15,705 nt of DNA from Campylobacteraceae bacterium (GCA_027081065.1 JALWLW010000074.1:1-15705); one strand, 5' to 3'; numbered from the stretch's first letter, positions 6,766 to 14,901 are shown. Notes: generated by a model from the sequence alone, not told the origin. A program made the numbers and translations.

Positions 6766-8433
6766 TTAGTTTAATGTAATGTTAAATATATTTCCCGAAT
6801 TTTGGTTATAGACAATAACAGCCATTCGGTAAGTTCCAGCACTTAAATTCACACTCAATGAATCCGTTACCCCTTCAGCAAGAGCTGAGGCAATTTCTTG
6901 ACTTGAGCCACTTTCATAAAGTAGCATATCAGGGTCAGGTGTTCCACTACCTCCAACTTGACTAATGTTAAACTGATACCTACCACTGGCTGGTATTGTA
7001 ATCTTTATAAAATTATAAGTACCTAATTTACTAGAACTTGTACTTGCACTTGCTGAGTAATTTGTTACAATATTTACTGAGCTTCCTACACGTAAATCAG
7101 CATACAATGGATTTGCATTCTCTAATACCCTATTAATTCTACCTGTTCCATAAATATCCGTAATAGGTGCAATACTTTCATTACTTGTCAATGCATCTAT
7201 GGCTGTATCATTACCAGGAACTTCTGCTTTTAGACCTGTAATAAAACTAAAAATACTGGTAAATGCTGGAGTATCTTTTTGATGATTTATAAATACTTTA
7301 TGAATAGGTGTAAAGCCTAAAGAAAGCGTATCCCCTGCATCATCTTGACTATCATATATATCATAAAGTATATGGTAAATAGATGCCTCATTATACCAAC
7401 CAGCATTGGTTGTTGAGCCACCATTTTCTAAGTTTGCATAAACCCCTGTAGATGATTGTCTTGAAGAGGATGAATCTTGATATAAAGGGCTATCAATAAT
7501 CATACAACCAATGGCTGTTCCAAACCCCTCTCCAAAAGCAAGACGAATATCTAGCATATCCCCTCTACTATGTCCACCACCTAAACTATCTGAACGTGAA
7601 AACTGATTTTCATAATAGTGTCCCCACTCATGGGCAACAACAGCTGTATCATACTCATCGGTATCAGAATCTTCAGCACCTAAAATATAAATAGACTCCC
7701 CATCATAATGTGAAGTAATAATTTGCCCTAAATTTTTATTTCCACTCGCAGCAATATTATATTTTGACCAAAAAATATCTAAAGGAGGGAAAACAACATC
7801 ACTTTGTGCTGTTTTAACTTTTTGCACTGCTTGATAGACTACATCTAAAATAGCAAAAGGTGCAGCTACACGTTTTGAACTATAAGAGCTACCTCCCCAC
7901 CCTGAACTGGCATTTAAATTACGTGTTTGTCTACTCCCTGTTCCCAAAGAAGACAGTGAACCTTCCATACTATAGAGTGCATTTGAATTTGTATTGTCTC
8001 GAACCTCAAAATCCCAACTAGATGCACCAGCTGCTCTAGCCTTATATAACTTACTATATACACGAACCTTTACCCGTGCTCCAGTAACAGATAATGAATA
8101 AAAACCATTAGCATCTGTCACAGTTGAACCAATGGTTCTTCCTGAACTATCAATAACTTCAACTAAAGCACCTCTAACTTTTTTTTGTATGATATTGTTA
8201 TAGTTTAAGCCCCCTGAACCACTTGAGCTAAAAGGTACAAAATCATAGGTAACTATGCCCGATAAAGTTACCTCTGATTCTGTACCATTATTTGTGGGCG
8301 TAGATGTTGTTGCTGGAGGTATTGTTCCAGAACTAAGAGAGGGACTTGAAGAAGAAGTTGTATTTTCTCCTCCACAAGCTGTTAAAATGAGCATCGCCAC
8401 TAATATTAAATAAAACCTTTTCTTCTGTTGCAT
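6766..8433 (-). CDS. Lipoprotein zinc metallopeptidase with carboxypeptidase-regulatory-like and PPC domains
   Basis: 555 residues. A lipoprotein signal ends in the lipobox LTAC with C20 as lipidated residue, followed by a Ser/Thr-rich linker to about 52. Residues 55-128 form a carboxypeptidase regulatory-like beta domain (GALVEVIDSSGRTIGSTVTD, 88-107; NGFYSLSV, 109-116). The catalytic centre is HEWGH at 268-272, with GEGFGTAIG at 301-309 giving a probable third zinc ligand E302, the gluzincin pattern. Residues about 470-555 match a pre-peptidase C-terminal (PPC) domain ending in SLSVNLSAGTYRMAVIVYN (525-543). It is expected at the cell envelope, anchored in the outer membrane or facing out. 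The start ATG 8433 has AAGGA upstream. It follows the exporter gene by 56 bases and precedes the secreted protein by 12. Substrates unknown. Confidence 0.87.
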   Translation of the reverse strand: MQQKKRFYLILVAMLILTACGGENTTSSSSPSLSSGTIPPATTSTPTNNGTESEVTLSGIVTYDFVPFSSSGSGGLNYNNIIQKKVRGALVEVIDSSGRTIGSTVTDANGFYSLSVTGARVKVRVYSKLYKARAAGASSWDFEVRDNTNSNALYSMEGSLSSLGTGSRQTRNLNASSGWGGSSYSSKRVAAPFAILDVVYQAVQKVKTAQSDVVFPPLDIFWSKYNIAASGNKNLGQIITSHYDGESIYILGAEDSDTDEYDTAVVAHEWGHYYENQFSRSDSLGGGHSRGDMLDIRLAFGEGFGTAIGCMIIDSPLYQDSSSSRQSSTGVYANLENGGSTTNAGWYNEASIYHILYDIYDSQDDAGDTLSLGFTPIHKVFINHQKDTPAFTSIFSFITGLKAEVPGNDTAIDALTSNESIAPITDIYGTGRINRVLENANPLYADLRVGSSVNIVTNYSASASTSSSKLGTYNFIKITIPASGRYQFNISQVGGSGTPDPDMLLYESGSSQEIASALAEGVTDSLSVNLSAGTYRMAVIVYNQNSGNIFNITLN

Positions 8434-8446
8434 AAAACAATCCTTA

Positions 8447-8462
8447 TATTTTAATTAAAATA
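8447..8462. repeat. Perfect 16-base palindrome before the metallopeptidase gene
   Basis: TATTTTAATTAAAATA reads identically on both strands. It lies between the exporter stop and the metallopeptidase Shine-Dalgarno, 14 bases before the ATG. It could be a protein-binding site or an mRNA element that uncouples the two genes; pure A/T content makes chance plausible. Confidence 0.3.
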
Positions 8463-8489
8463 ATTTATTACTACTATATCATAAAGATA

Positions 8490-10889
8490 CTATTTAATCC
8501 ACCCCTTCTTAACAGCCAAGACCATTAAAGCAGGAGCTAAAAGTAAATCAGAAAGTAGTGCAAAAATAATAATTGAACCTGTTAAAATACCAAAATTTTG
8601 TACTGAACTCATATACGCAGCCATATAAGAGAAGAAACCTAATGAAAGAACAATGGTTGTAATAACCATGGCTTTCCCTGTAGTAAAAAATGTTTGTTCC
8701 ATAGCTGTTAAAGTATCTTTACTTTCAAGATAGTATCGCTTAAAATTGTGCATAAAATGTATAGTGTCATCTACAGCTAATCCAATGGCAATTGAACCAA
8801 TTAATAAAGTAAAAATATCTAAAGGCATGTTACCAAAATACATAATAAGAAGTCCTAAAATAATAGGAACAAGATTGGGAATCATGCTGATAAGTCCTAA
8901 GCGTACTGAAGCTAAAATTAGCATCATCATAAAAGTAATTAGCACCCCTGCAATTGCGTAACTCACTAAAGAAGAGTAAACAGCATGAGAAAAAGTATTA
9001 GAAAGTAAAGGAATCATACCTGTTACTTCTACTTTATCTCCCACAAAAGCTTCTTTTGCTTCTTTTGTTACATAATCAAGAATAGGTGTTGTTCTAATAG
9101 CATCAATCCATGGAACTTTAATACTAATCTTTGTTTTAGAAAATTGTGAATCTACCACATCCTCTAAGTCATCTGAGCCTGAATTTTCAAATAAAAGTAG
9201 CTCTTGTGAAACCAATTCTTTATTTGTTGGTATACTATAAAACTCCTCTTTATTTTCATGTAATGCACGATTGGTCTCCTTCACAATAGTGGATAAAGAG
9301 ACAATTTTTCCTACATAAATATGGTCATCTTTGTACTTTTCAATTTTATTTTCAAAGGCTTCTAACTTTGCTAAACGTACAGGGTCAACCCATCCATTCT
9401 CTACACCGGTATCAATAACCACTTCAATGGTTACAGAACCATTCAGTTTATCATCAATCACTTCTGTCGCTACTCGGTTAACATTATCAGCTTGAAACCA
9501 TTTTAATGGATAATGTGACAACTTAACTTCTGTAGCAGCTATCAAAGAAATAACAACAATAACCAAACTTGTAAAGAGTACTAATTTTGTATGCTTCACA
9601 GGAATAATTGCCATTTTTTTCATAAGTAAATCTATTTTCCCTGCTTTACTTTTCTCTTTTACTTTAAGTTTTGTTAAACTTAAAAGTGCTGGTAACAATG
9701 TTAATGTAAGTAATAATGAAACCATGACCCCCAAAGAAGCAAAAAGTCCTAAATCTGAAATAGGGGCAACTTCTGAACCAAAAAATGCACCAACCCCAAT
9801 AGCCGTTGTTAAAGACGTCATTGCAATGGCTAATCCAGAATGCTTCATGGTATAAGAGAGTGCCTCTTTTTTATCACCCATACTGTTAAATCGGTCAAAA
9901 AAGACTGACAAAATATGTACTGTCGCCCCTACAGAGACTGTAAGCAATAAAGAAGGTAATACTTGTGTTGGTAACTTAAATGCTGTACCCGTCCAAGCCA
10001 TCATCCCTACGGTAGTTAATAGAGAAAAAAGAATAACCAATAGAGGATAAAAAACAGCCGAAATACGTCTAAAAACAATAAATAAAAAAACCAAAATAAT
10101 TAAAAAAGTAATACGCATAAATTTTTGCATATCGGCTTTCATTTGTGCTTTTAAAGCATTATTTACAGCTGGTGATCCTGCTGTATATATTTCAAGCCCT
10201 TTTGCTTTATATTTGTCAGTAATCTCACGTAATACTGTTAAGAGTTCATGATTTTCTTCATCACTTAAAAATTCTCTATTATTAACGGTATTTTGTGTCG
10301 CTTCATCATCAAAACCATCAGAAAACTCATCTTCTACTGAAACTTCTTGCTCTCCTGCATGAGAGTATGCATCAGTTTCAATAATAATCGTTGTCATCTT
10401 CCCATCTTCACTAAGTAATAAGTTTTTATAAAATACTGAAGAGGTTGCGCGTTGTTTAATGGCTAAAAGTTCATCTGGAGTAGTAGGGAAAGGATCTAGC
10501 AAATCATTAGTAATAAGCTTATCACCGTCACCTCTTGTATTTCTCACATTATATAAAGAGGTAACCTCATCCAAATAAGGAAGCTTATCTTCAATCTCTT
10601 TGTGCAAGTTTTTCAATTCTGACAAAAAATCTAAAGAGAAAATATTGTCGCTTTTTATTGCAAGAATAATCCGTTCATCACGCCCAAACTGCTCTCTAAA
10701 AGCGTTATAAGTCAACAATACAGGGTCATCCTCATGCATAAACCCTTCAGTTGAAGTATCCATCTTTATTTGAGGTACATGGTAAATTGGGGAAGCTAAT
10801 AAAAGCACTAACAGTAAAAGAACTTTTAAAGGATTATCATGAATAAATGAGCCAAAGCGACCCATTAAATTTTCTAGTTTTTGATGCAT
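8490..10889 (-). CDS. RND-superfamily exporter of the MMPL type
   Basis: 799-residue inner-membrane transporter with the duplicated RND plan. TM1 is at about 20-38, a large periplasmic loop at 40-255, a five-helix block at about 257-405, TM7 at about 434-452, a second periplasmic loop at 453-640 and a final block at 641-793. The second half carries the conserved GLAVDDTIHF in its TM4 equivalent (703-712, D707 and D708), the likely proton-relay carboxylates. The matching spot in the first half reads SVGATVHIL (319-327) and has no acid. MMPL-type exporters move lipids, hopanoids or hydrophobic molecules; the cargo here is unknown. There is no membrane-fusion protein or outer-membrane channel beside it. 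GGAG lies 8 bases before ATG 10889. First gene of the operon with the lipoprotein protease and secreted protein. An acidic stretch at 181-197 in loop 1 is unusual. Confidence 0.88.
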   Translation of the reverse strand: MHQKLENLMGRFGSFIHDNPLKVLLLLVLLLASPIYHVPQIKMDTSTEGFMHEDDPVLLTYNAFREQFGRDERIILAIKSDNIFSLDFLSELKNLHKEIEDKLPYLDEVTSLYNVRNTRGDGDKLITNDLLDPFPTTPDELLAIKQRATSSVFYKNLLLSEDGKMTTIIIETDAYSHAGEQEVSVEDEFSDGFDDEATQNTVNNREFLSDEENHELLTVLREITDKYKAKGLEIYTAGSPAVNNALKAQMKADMQKFMRITFLIILVFLFIVFRRISAVFYPLLVILFSLLTTVGMMAWTGTAFKLPTQVLPSLLLTVSVGATVHILSVFFDRFNSMGDKKEALSYTMKHSGLAIAMTSLTTAIGVGAFFGSEVAPISDLGLFASLGVMVSLLLTLTLLPALLSLTKLKVKEKSKAGKIDLLMKKMAIIPVKHTKLVLFTSLVIVVISLIAATEVKLSHYPLKWFQADNVNRVATEVIDDKLNGSVTIEVVIDTGVENGWVDPVRLAKLEAFENKIEKYKDDHIYVGKIVSLSTIVKETNRALHENKEEFYSIPTNKELVSQELLLFENSGSDDLEDVVDSQFSKTKISIKVPWIDAIRTTPILDYVTKEAKEAFVGDKVEVTGMIPLLSNTFSHAVYSSLVSYAIAGVLITFMMMLILASVRLGLISMIPNLVPIILGLLIMYFGNMPLDIFTLLIGSIAIGLAVDDTIHFMHNFKRYYLESKDTLTAMEQTFFTTGKAMVITTIVLSLGFFSYMAAYMSSVQNFGILTGSIIIFALLSDLLLAPALMVLAVKKGWIK

Positions 10890-10909
10890 TAGTAAGACTC
10901 CATTTTATT

Positions 10910-10951
10910 ACACTTGGCTAAGATTATAGCAATCCAGCATTAACCAAGTGT
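10910..10951. promoter_or_regulatory. 12-bp inverted repeat with a nested -10 box, leader of the exporter operon
   Basis: ACACTTGGCTAA (10910-10921) and TTAACCAAGTGT (10940-10951) pair over 12 positions with one mismatch, around an 18-base centre. Inside the centre the minus strand holds TGC-TATAAT (10931 to 10923), an extended -10 box. The repeat ends 21 bases before the exporter ATG, just downstream of the consensus promoter. Arm length and spacing fit an operator that blocks a nested second promoter and roadblocks the first, or an mRNA hairpin in the leader. Confidence 0.55.
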
Positions 10952-10965
10952 TAATTATATGAAAT

Positions 10966-10995
10966 ATTATAGACTAAGCAGTACATAAATGTCAA
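10966..10995 (-). promoter_or_regulatory. Consensus sigma-70 promoter of the exporter operon
   Basis: On the minus strand TTGACA (10995 to 10990) and TATAAT (10971 to 10966) are separated by 18 bases. Both hexamers match the consensus perfectly. Transcription would begin near 10959, giving a leader of about 70 bases that contains the 12-bp inverted repeat. A full -35 match is uncommon in AT-rich Campylobacterota-like genomes. Confidence 0.65.
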
Positions 10996-11008
10996 GACTA
11001 TTCAAACA

Positions 11009-11202
11009 TTAAAAAATATATGAAATACCAACGGTTAATAAATCTGCACCACCATCTGAAATCACCTAACACAATTCAAAAATGGTAACTAGAAATTTTC
11101 AATTTCTAATTAGTTCTATGCATCATTATTCGCATCTATAGCAGAATAACTTTTGAGTATTATTTAACTAACTTACAATTACAACTTTTGCCTCAGTCTC
11201 AT
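11009..11202 (-). pseudogene. Possible relic of an outer-membrane beta-barrel gene
   Basis: Minus strand, directly after endonuclease IV. A textbook Shine-Dalgarno AAAGGAGA (11214 to 11207) precedes ATG at 11202, yet the frame stops after seven codons (TAA at 11181 to 11179). The same frame later reads SYSAIDANNDA before a stop. In another frame, bases 11065 to 11009 encode GGADLLTVGISYIF and a stop: alternating residues with a terminal phenylalanine, the signature of the last strand of outer-membrane barrels. The pieces fit a gene that lost most of its length by deletion and frameshift. The evidence is short and could be chance. Confidence 0.35.
11087..11115. repeat. Bulged hairpin in the exporter/nfo gap
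   Basis: AACTA plus GAAATT (11087-11097) pairs with AATTTC (11101-11106) and TAGTT (11111-11115), leaving a TAAT bulge and a 3-base loop. It sits inside the suspected relic gene. No U-run follows on either strand, so it is not a typical terminator. The rest of the 10890-11223 gap holds the promoter, operator-like repeat and relic described separately. Confidence 0.35.
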
Positions 11203-11223
11203 ACAATCTCCTTTACAAATTGA

Positions 11224-12114
11224 TTATGAGTCAACCATCTCATACATCGCTTCTATCTCTCTGTCCCAAATGGTTTCATCTATAGTTTCTAAAACCAAAG
11301 GAATGTCATTCATCCGTTCATCATTCATAATAAATCTAAAAGCATCCCAACCAATCTCACCTTCTCCTAAAGAGTGATGACGGTCAACACGGCTTCCAAG
11401 CTTTGGTTTAGAGTCATTAATATGCATGGCTGATAAATACTCAAAGCCCACCAAACGTTCAAACTCATCCATGGTTTTATCATAAGCTTCTCGTGTTCTT
11501 AAATCATACCCTCCTGTAAAAGTATGACAAGTATCCAAACAGACTCCTACTCTACTTTTATCATCTACCTTGTTAATAATATGAGCCAAATGCTCAAACT
11601 TGTAACCTAAATTCGTTCCTTGCCCTGCTGTATTTTCAATGACTAGCTTAACATTCATTCCTTTGGTTGCTTCAATGGCAATATTTAATGATTCAGCAAT
11701 TACATCCAAACAATTTAATTCAGCTTCCATAATTTTATCAGCATACTCAGGGTCTCGTTTGCCAACTTTTACCAAGTGACTTCCAGGGTGAAAATTAAGT
11801 AACTCTAACCCCAATTGTTCACAACGCTTAAGCTCATCAATAAAAGCTTCACGTGATTTCTCTAACTTTTCTATTTCAGGGTGACCTAAATTAATCAAAT
11901 AACTATCATGAGGAAGCACATGTTTAGGAGAAATACCAGATGCCTTTAAATTTGTTTTAAAACTCTCTATCATCTTCTCTTCTAAGGGTTTAGCTACCCA
12001 TTGTCTTTGATTTTTAGTAAAAAAAGCAAATGCTTTTGCCCCAATTTTCATAGCATTCAAAGGAGCATTATCTACCCCACCACTTGCGCTTACATGTGCA
12101 CCTACAAACTTCAT
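11224..12114 (-). CDS. nfo: Endonuclease IV (AP endonuclease)
   Basis: Cleaves the DNA backbone 5' of abasic sites, the step after Ung in base-excision repair, using a trinuclear zinc centre in a TIM barrel. 296 residues, usual length. The metal ligands are visible: H69 (LPHDSYL), H109 (NFHPGSH), E160 (VIENTAGQG), D194 and H197 (CLDTCHTF), H231 (AMHINDSK), D244 and H246 ([14 protein letters not shown]) and E276 (LETID). The N-terminal GAHVSASGG is canonical. ATG at 12114 overlaps the stop of the preceding lipoprotein gene as ATGA, with GAGAG 7 bases upstream, so translation is coupled. No defects seen. Confidence 0.96.
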   Translation of the reverse strand: MKFVGAHVSASGGVDNAPLNAMKIGAKAFAFFTKNQRQWVAKPLEEKMIESFKTNLKASGISPKHVLPHDSYLINLGHPEIEKLEKSREAFIDELKRCEQLGLELLNFHPGSHLVKVGKRDPEYADKIMEAELNCLDVIAESLNIAIEATKGMNVKLVIENTAGQGTNLGYKFEHLAHIINKVDDKSRVGVCLDTCHTFTGGYDLRTREAYDKTMDEFERLVGFEYLSAMHINDSKPKLGSRVDRHHSLGEGEIGWDAFRFIMNDERMNDIPLVLETIDETIWDREIEAMYEMVDS

Positions 12115-12596
12115 CGCTGTTCTCTCACTTTTATTAAAATTTTATTTATTTTATCACGAAAAACACGTTTACCACTTACAACAGAATAAGAAATATCATA
12201 AAGACCTTCTTTAGTAATTTTTTGTTCAAAACCACCTTCTACTCTTTTTAAATTCTTTTTGTCAAAAATAGCTTCTGAATTAAAAATATTTTCAAGTAAA
12301 GTTGGAGGATAAGCAGAAGATAGAACCTCTTCATTAAACTGCTCTTTATCCATACACTTGAAAAACGATAAACATATATTTTGACTATTTATCTCTAAAT
12401 TAACTAGAGGTTGTCCAGAAGCATATACTTCAACTTTTACCCCTAAACTATTACTATAAATAAAACCCATATCTGCAAACTTTATTTGCTTAGTTTTCAT
12501 AACAATAAATGCACTCTCTTGTTTTTTAGCATCCTTACTTGTACAGCTATTTAAGAGCAATACCATTCCTAAAAAAATTAAAATATTTTTCAACAT
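12111..12596 (-). CDS. Small lipoprotein of unknown function upstream of nfo
   Basis: 161 residues from the chosen start; not recognised. The lipoprotein signal is [18 protein letters not shown] with lipobox LNSC and C18 as lipidated residue. An in-frame ATG 14 codons earlier (12638) is less likely because it would put polar and charged residues before the signal and lacks a good Shine-Dalgarno, whereas 12596 has AAGG 7 bases upstream and a promoter just before it. The mature part has two cysteines close together (NICLSFFKC) and a basic C-terminus (ILIKVREQR). It overlaps nfo by ATGA, an odd pairing of an envelope protein and a cytosolic repair enzyme. Confidence 0.8.
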   Translation of the reverse strand: MLKNILIFLGMVLLLNSCTSKDAKKQESAFIVMKTKQIKFADMGFIYSNSLGVKVEVYASGQPLVNLEINSQNICLSFFKCMDKEQFNEEVLSSAYPPTLLENIFNSEAIFDKKNLKRVEGGFEQKITKEGLYDISYSVVSGKRVFRDKINKILIKVREQR

Positions 12597-12618
12597 TTTG
12601 ATACCTTTTTTAATATGT

Positions 12619-12627
12619 ATTATAGCA
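12619..12627 (-). promoter_or_regulatory. Extended -10 promoter of the lipoprotein-nfo operon
   Basis: The minus strand reads TGC-TATAAT from 12627 to 12619, an extended -10 element. The start of transcription would be near 12612, 16 bases before the lipoprotein ATG. No strong -35 is seen, as expected for an extended -10 promoter. Confidence 0.5.
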
Positions 12628-12671
12628 AAATTAATCAACTATTAACTCAGATTATTTTAAGAATAATTTGA

Positions 12672-12677
12672 TATAAT
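12672..12677 (+). promoter_or_regulatory. -10 box of the tRNA-Glu pair
   Basis: TATAAT lies 20 bases before the first tRNA, the spacing expected for a short tRNA leader. No clear -35 hexamer is visible. Confidence 0.5.
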
Positions 12678-12697
12678 TCCGTCCACAAGCAATTAAT

Positions 12698-12772
12698 GGC
12701 CCCTTCGTCTAATGGTTAGGATCCATGGTTTTCATCCATGTTATAGGAGTTCGAATCTCCTAGGGGTCACCA
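12698..12772 (+). tRNA. tRNA-Glu (anticodon TTC), copy 1
   Basis: 75 bases with complete cloverleaf: acceptor GGCCCCT (12698-12704) pairs with AGGGGTC (12762-12768); anticodon stem CATGG/CCATG encloses the loop TTTTCAT with anticodon TTC at 12731-12733; T arm contains GTTCGAATC. The 3' CCA is encoded (12770-12772). The body resembles E. coli tRNA-Glu. It is identical over its whole length to the second copy. Confidence 0.96.
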
Positions 12773-12803
12773 TTGATTAGTTTGTAACTTTTTTAAATTT
12801 AGT

Positions 12804-12878
12804 GGCCCCTTCGTCTAATGGTTAGGATCCATGGTTTTCATCCATGTTATAGGAGTTCGAATCTCCTAGGGGTCACCA
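12804..12878 (+). tRNA. tRNA-Glu (anticodon TTC), copy 2
   Basis: Exact duplicate of the first tRNA-Glu, starting 106 bases further on, with anticodon TTC at 12837-12839 and encoded CCA at 12876-12878. The 31-base spacer differs from the flanks and contains no promoter-like TATAAT, so both are probably cut from one precursor. The encoded CCA ends 5 bases before the stop codon of a convergent membrane-protein gene. Confidence 0.96.
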
Positions 12879-12883
12879 CTAAA

Positions 12884-13156
12884 TTATTCTTTTAACCCTT
12901 TCCACTCTTTTTCACATTTTTCATAACTTTTTTGACGTTGATAAATATCTAAGGTTTTAACGATGCTATAAACTAGTCCAATAAAAAAAATAATCATTGC
13001 CCAAACTTCCCACTCCCTTATATCAAAGTTTAGTTGAATTAATGTCAAAGCTAACCAGAGCACTACTATTTCAGCTAAAAAATAGATAATAGGTACAATT
13101 AAACGTTTTTGTCTACGTTCAATAACTTTGTCACTATAGCCTGTTATCCTACTCAA
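12884..13156 (-). CDS. Small two-helix membrane protein
   Basis: 90 residues, not recognised. Two hydrophobic segments, about 20-43 (IVPIIYFLAEIVVLWLALTL) and 51-69 (VWAMIIFFIGLVYSIVKTL), are joined by a short loop, with basic residues before the first (ERRQKR) and a charged tail after the second, suggesting both ends face the cytoplasm. The start is TTG at 13156: it has a strong AAGGAG about 6 bases upstream and overlaps the stop of the large lipoprotein gene by 4 bases (TTGA), so translation is coupled. Its 3' end lies 5 bases from the convergent tRNA-Glu gene, leaving no space for a normal terminator. It probably works with the lipoprotein. Confidence 0.75.
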   Translation of the reverse strand: MSRITGYSDKVIERRQKRLIVPIIYFLAEIVVLWLALTLIQLNFDIREWEVWAMIIFFIGLVYSIVKTLDIYQRQKSYEKCEKEWKGLKE

Positions 13157-14826
13157 AATAGTCTCCTTATATTTTCATTACAACTTCGTGCCTTTAATTT
13201 TATAATTACCTCTTTTATACGCTGTCTGCTCATAAAACGATTATTTTTATCAATAAACATTTTAGATATCTTTAAATATTTTTCCGAATTCAACTTATAA
13301 AAAATAACATCTATCTCATTTTGCTTATTTACTGAAAGTGCCATATAGTTATATTTTTCTCCATCAACATAATTAGGGTGAATCAAATACTCTTGTACAC
13401 TTGTACCATGAATCGAACTTGCTAAGTCAACATAACATCCATACTCAGAAACATTGCTTTCTCGATTGTAACGTTCCATTAAATTTTCTAAAGTTAAACT
13501 CTCTCCTAAGCTACTTACAATGGTTGCATTAGACATGAACATTTGCTTCATATAATTCCAATTAGCCACAGGACTTAGAAAATTCTCAAGACCTTGCATT
13601 GCGATTTGATGACGTCGTAACTCCTCTTTAATACGCTCTGCCTCTTCATTCTCCTCTTTTATTAAATCATTTGAATCTTTAACTAACTTTTGAGCTTTTT
13701 TCATTAAATCATGGTACTCACATTGGCTAACCCTTAACTCTTCACTTAGATGCTCTAAAGGGTTTTGACTGTTGGTTAAAAAATCTAAATACTGTTGTAC
13801 AATCTTGACATCTTTATGGCGAATACTTTGTATAAAGTTTTTATAAAAATCACTTTGACGTAAAGCAAGAGTTAAAATGAGTGCCCTATCAAAACGTGTA
13901 AAACGATTAACCAAATGGGTATCTAAAGAGATCAATGCTTCCATTATGTGTTCATTTGCCACTTGTTTAAAATTATCAACAATTACTTGAATTGGTATTC
14001 CTCTTTTTTTCAATACATACTGCATTAAGTCTTCAACTTGAGGATCAGAACTATTATAAATGAATCTAAAATTTGGAATACTATTATGGGTAGGAACAGT
14101 CGTTAAAGTAACTCGATATTTTGGTTTCAGTAAAATATATCCTAACTCTCGTTTACCACTCTCTTTTGTAGGAACATACAATTTAACTTTTAATGCCGTT
14201 GTTTGAGTATTAAAGTCTTTGCTTTTCGTACCATCTAAATCTCCGTGCTTAAAAGATTCATCCATTAAATTCAAGTAATTTTGAGCGATAGGATCTTTAA
14301 TAATATTATTAGCTTTCAATAAAAAATTAGCAGTCCTTGGTACAACCAAGGAAACGAAATCAATTAAAATTCCTAGTTCTTGTACAGGAACAGCTGTCGA
14401 AGCTTCATTTTTTTGAAGTAACTTCACTGATAATTTATCTGATGAATTTACAACAAAAGGTTCAGAATTAATAAAATTTGTACTTTTACGAATACAAAAA
14501 ATATTAGAGGCATCATCATTAAGAAGAAACCAAATAGGATACTTACCTACACGACTTTGCTTCGTTCTTTCATTTTCAACTTTAAGATAAGTTTCTGTAG
14601 AAAACTTATCATCAGCTAAATAAGTCCGTTGATCATTACAATATTTACTTAAAGGGTACATTTTATTATCATAATACTCTTGCGTAAAAGACATATAGTA
14701 CTCCTGTTGTTTTAACAAAGGTGTTTTATTTTTTTTTAAAGTGACCTCTCCTATATTAATTTGGTGCTCATGTGCACAACCTGCAAAACAAACAAATAGT
14801 ATTGCACTTAATATATTTTTTTTCAT
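13153..14826 (-). CDS. Large lipoprotein of unknown function with coiled coil
   Basis: 557 residues from the chosen start; family not recognised. The signal MKKNILSAILFVCFAGC has lipobox FAGC with C17 lipidated. An ATG five codons upstream (14841) lacks a Shine-Dalgarno, while 14826 has GGGAG at a suitable distance. The body is soluble, with beta-rich parts in the first half (for example RELGYILLKPKYRVTLTTV, about 226-244), a helical region from about 260, and a heptad-like stretch at about 360-415 with many K/E residues (KKAQKLVKDSNDLIKEENEE). No enzyme motif is visible. It overlaps the two-helix membrane protein and so likely forms an envelope complex with it. Confidence 0.8.
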   Translation of the reverse strand: MKKNILSAILFVCFAGCAHEHQINIGEVTLKKNKTPLLKQQEYYMSFTQEYYDNKMYPLSKYCNDQRTYLADDKFSTETYLKVENERTKQSRVGKYPIWFLLNDDASNIFCIRKSTNFINSEPFVVNSSDKLSVKLLQKNEASTAVPVQELGILIDFVSLVVPRTANFLLKANNIIKDPIAQNYLNLMDESFKHGDLDGTKSKDFNTQTTALKVKLYVPTKESGKRELGYILLKPKYRVTLTTVPTHNSIPNFRFIYNSSDPQVEDLMQYVLKKRGIPIQVIVDNFKQVANEHIMEALISLDTHLVNRFTRFDRALILTLALRQSDFYKNFIQSIRHKDVKIVQQYLDFLTNSQNPLEHLSEELRVSQCEYHDLMKKAQKLVKDSNDLIKEENEEAERIKEELRRHQIAMQGLENFLSPVANWNYMKQMFMSNATIVSSLGESLTLENLMERYNRESNVSEYGCYVDLASSIHGTSVQEYLIHPNYVDGEKYNYMALSVNKQNEIDVIFYKLNSEKYLKISKMFIDKNNRFMSRQRIKEVIIKLKARSCNENIRRLF

Positions 14827-14901
14827 CCCTACCACTCCCATGATAATTTTGTATATTCTATTGTAACATAATTTGAAAATAATAAAAAGTAATAAACAAG
14901 T

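Noticed and set aside
8746..8961. Plus-strand open frame of 71 codons
   Set aside because: Antisense to the conserved transmembrane block of the exporter.
12698..12878. tRNA pair as an integrated element boundary or att site
   Set aside because: No integrase, transposase or phage gene is in the window, and the flanking genes look like ordinary chromosomal ones.
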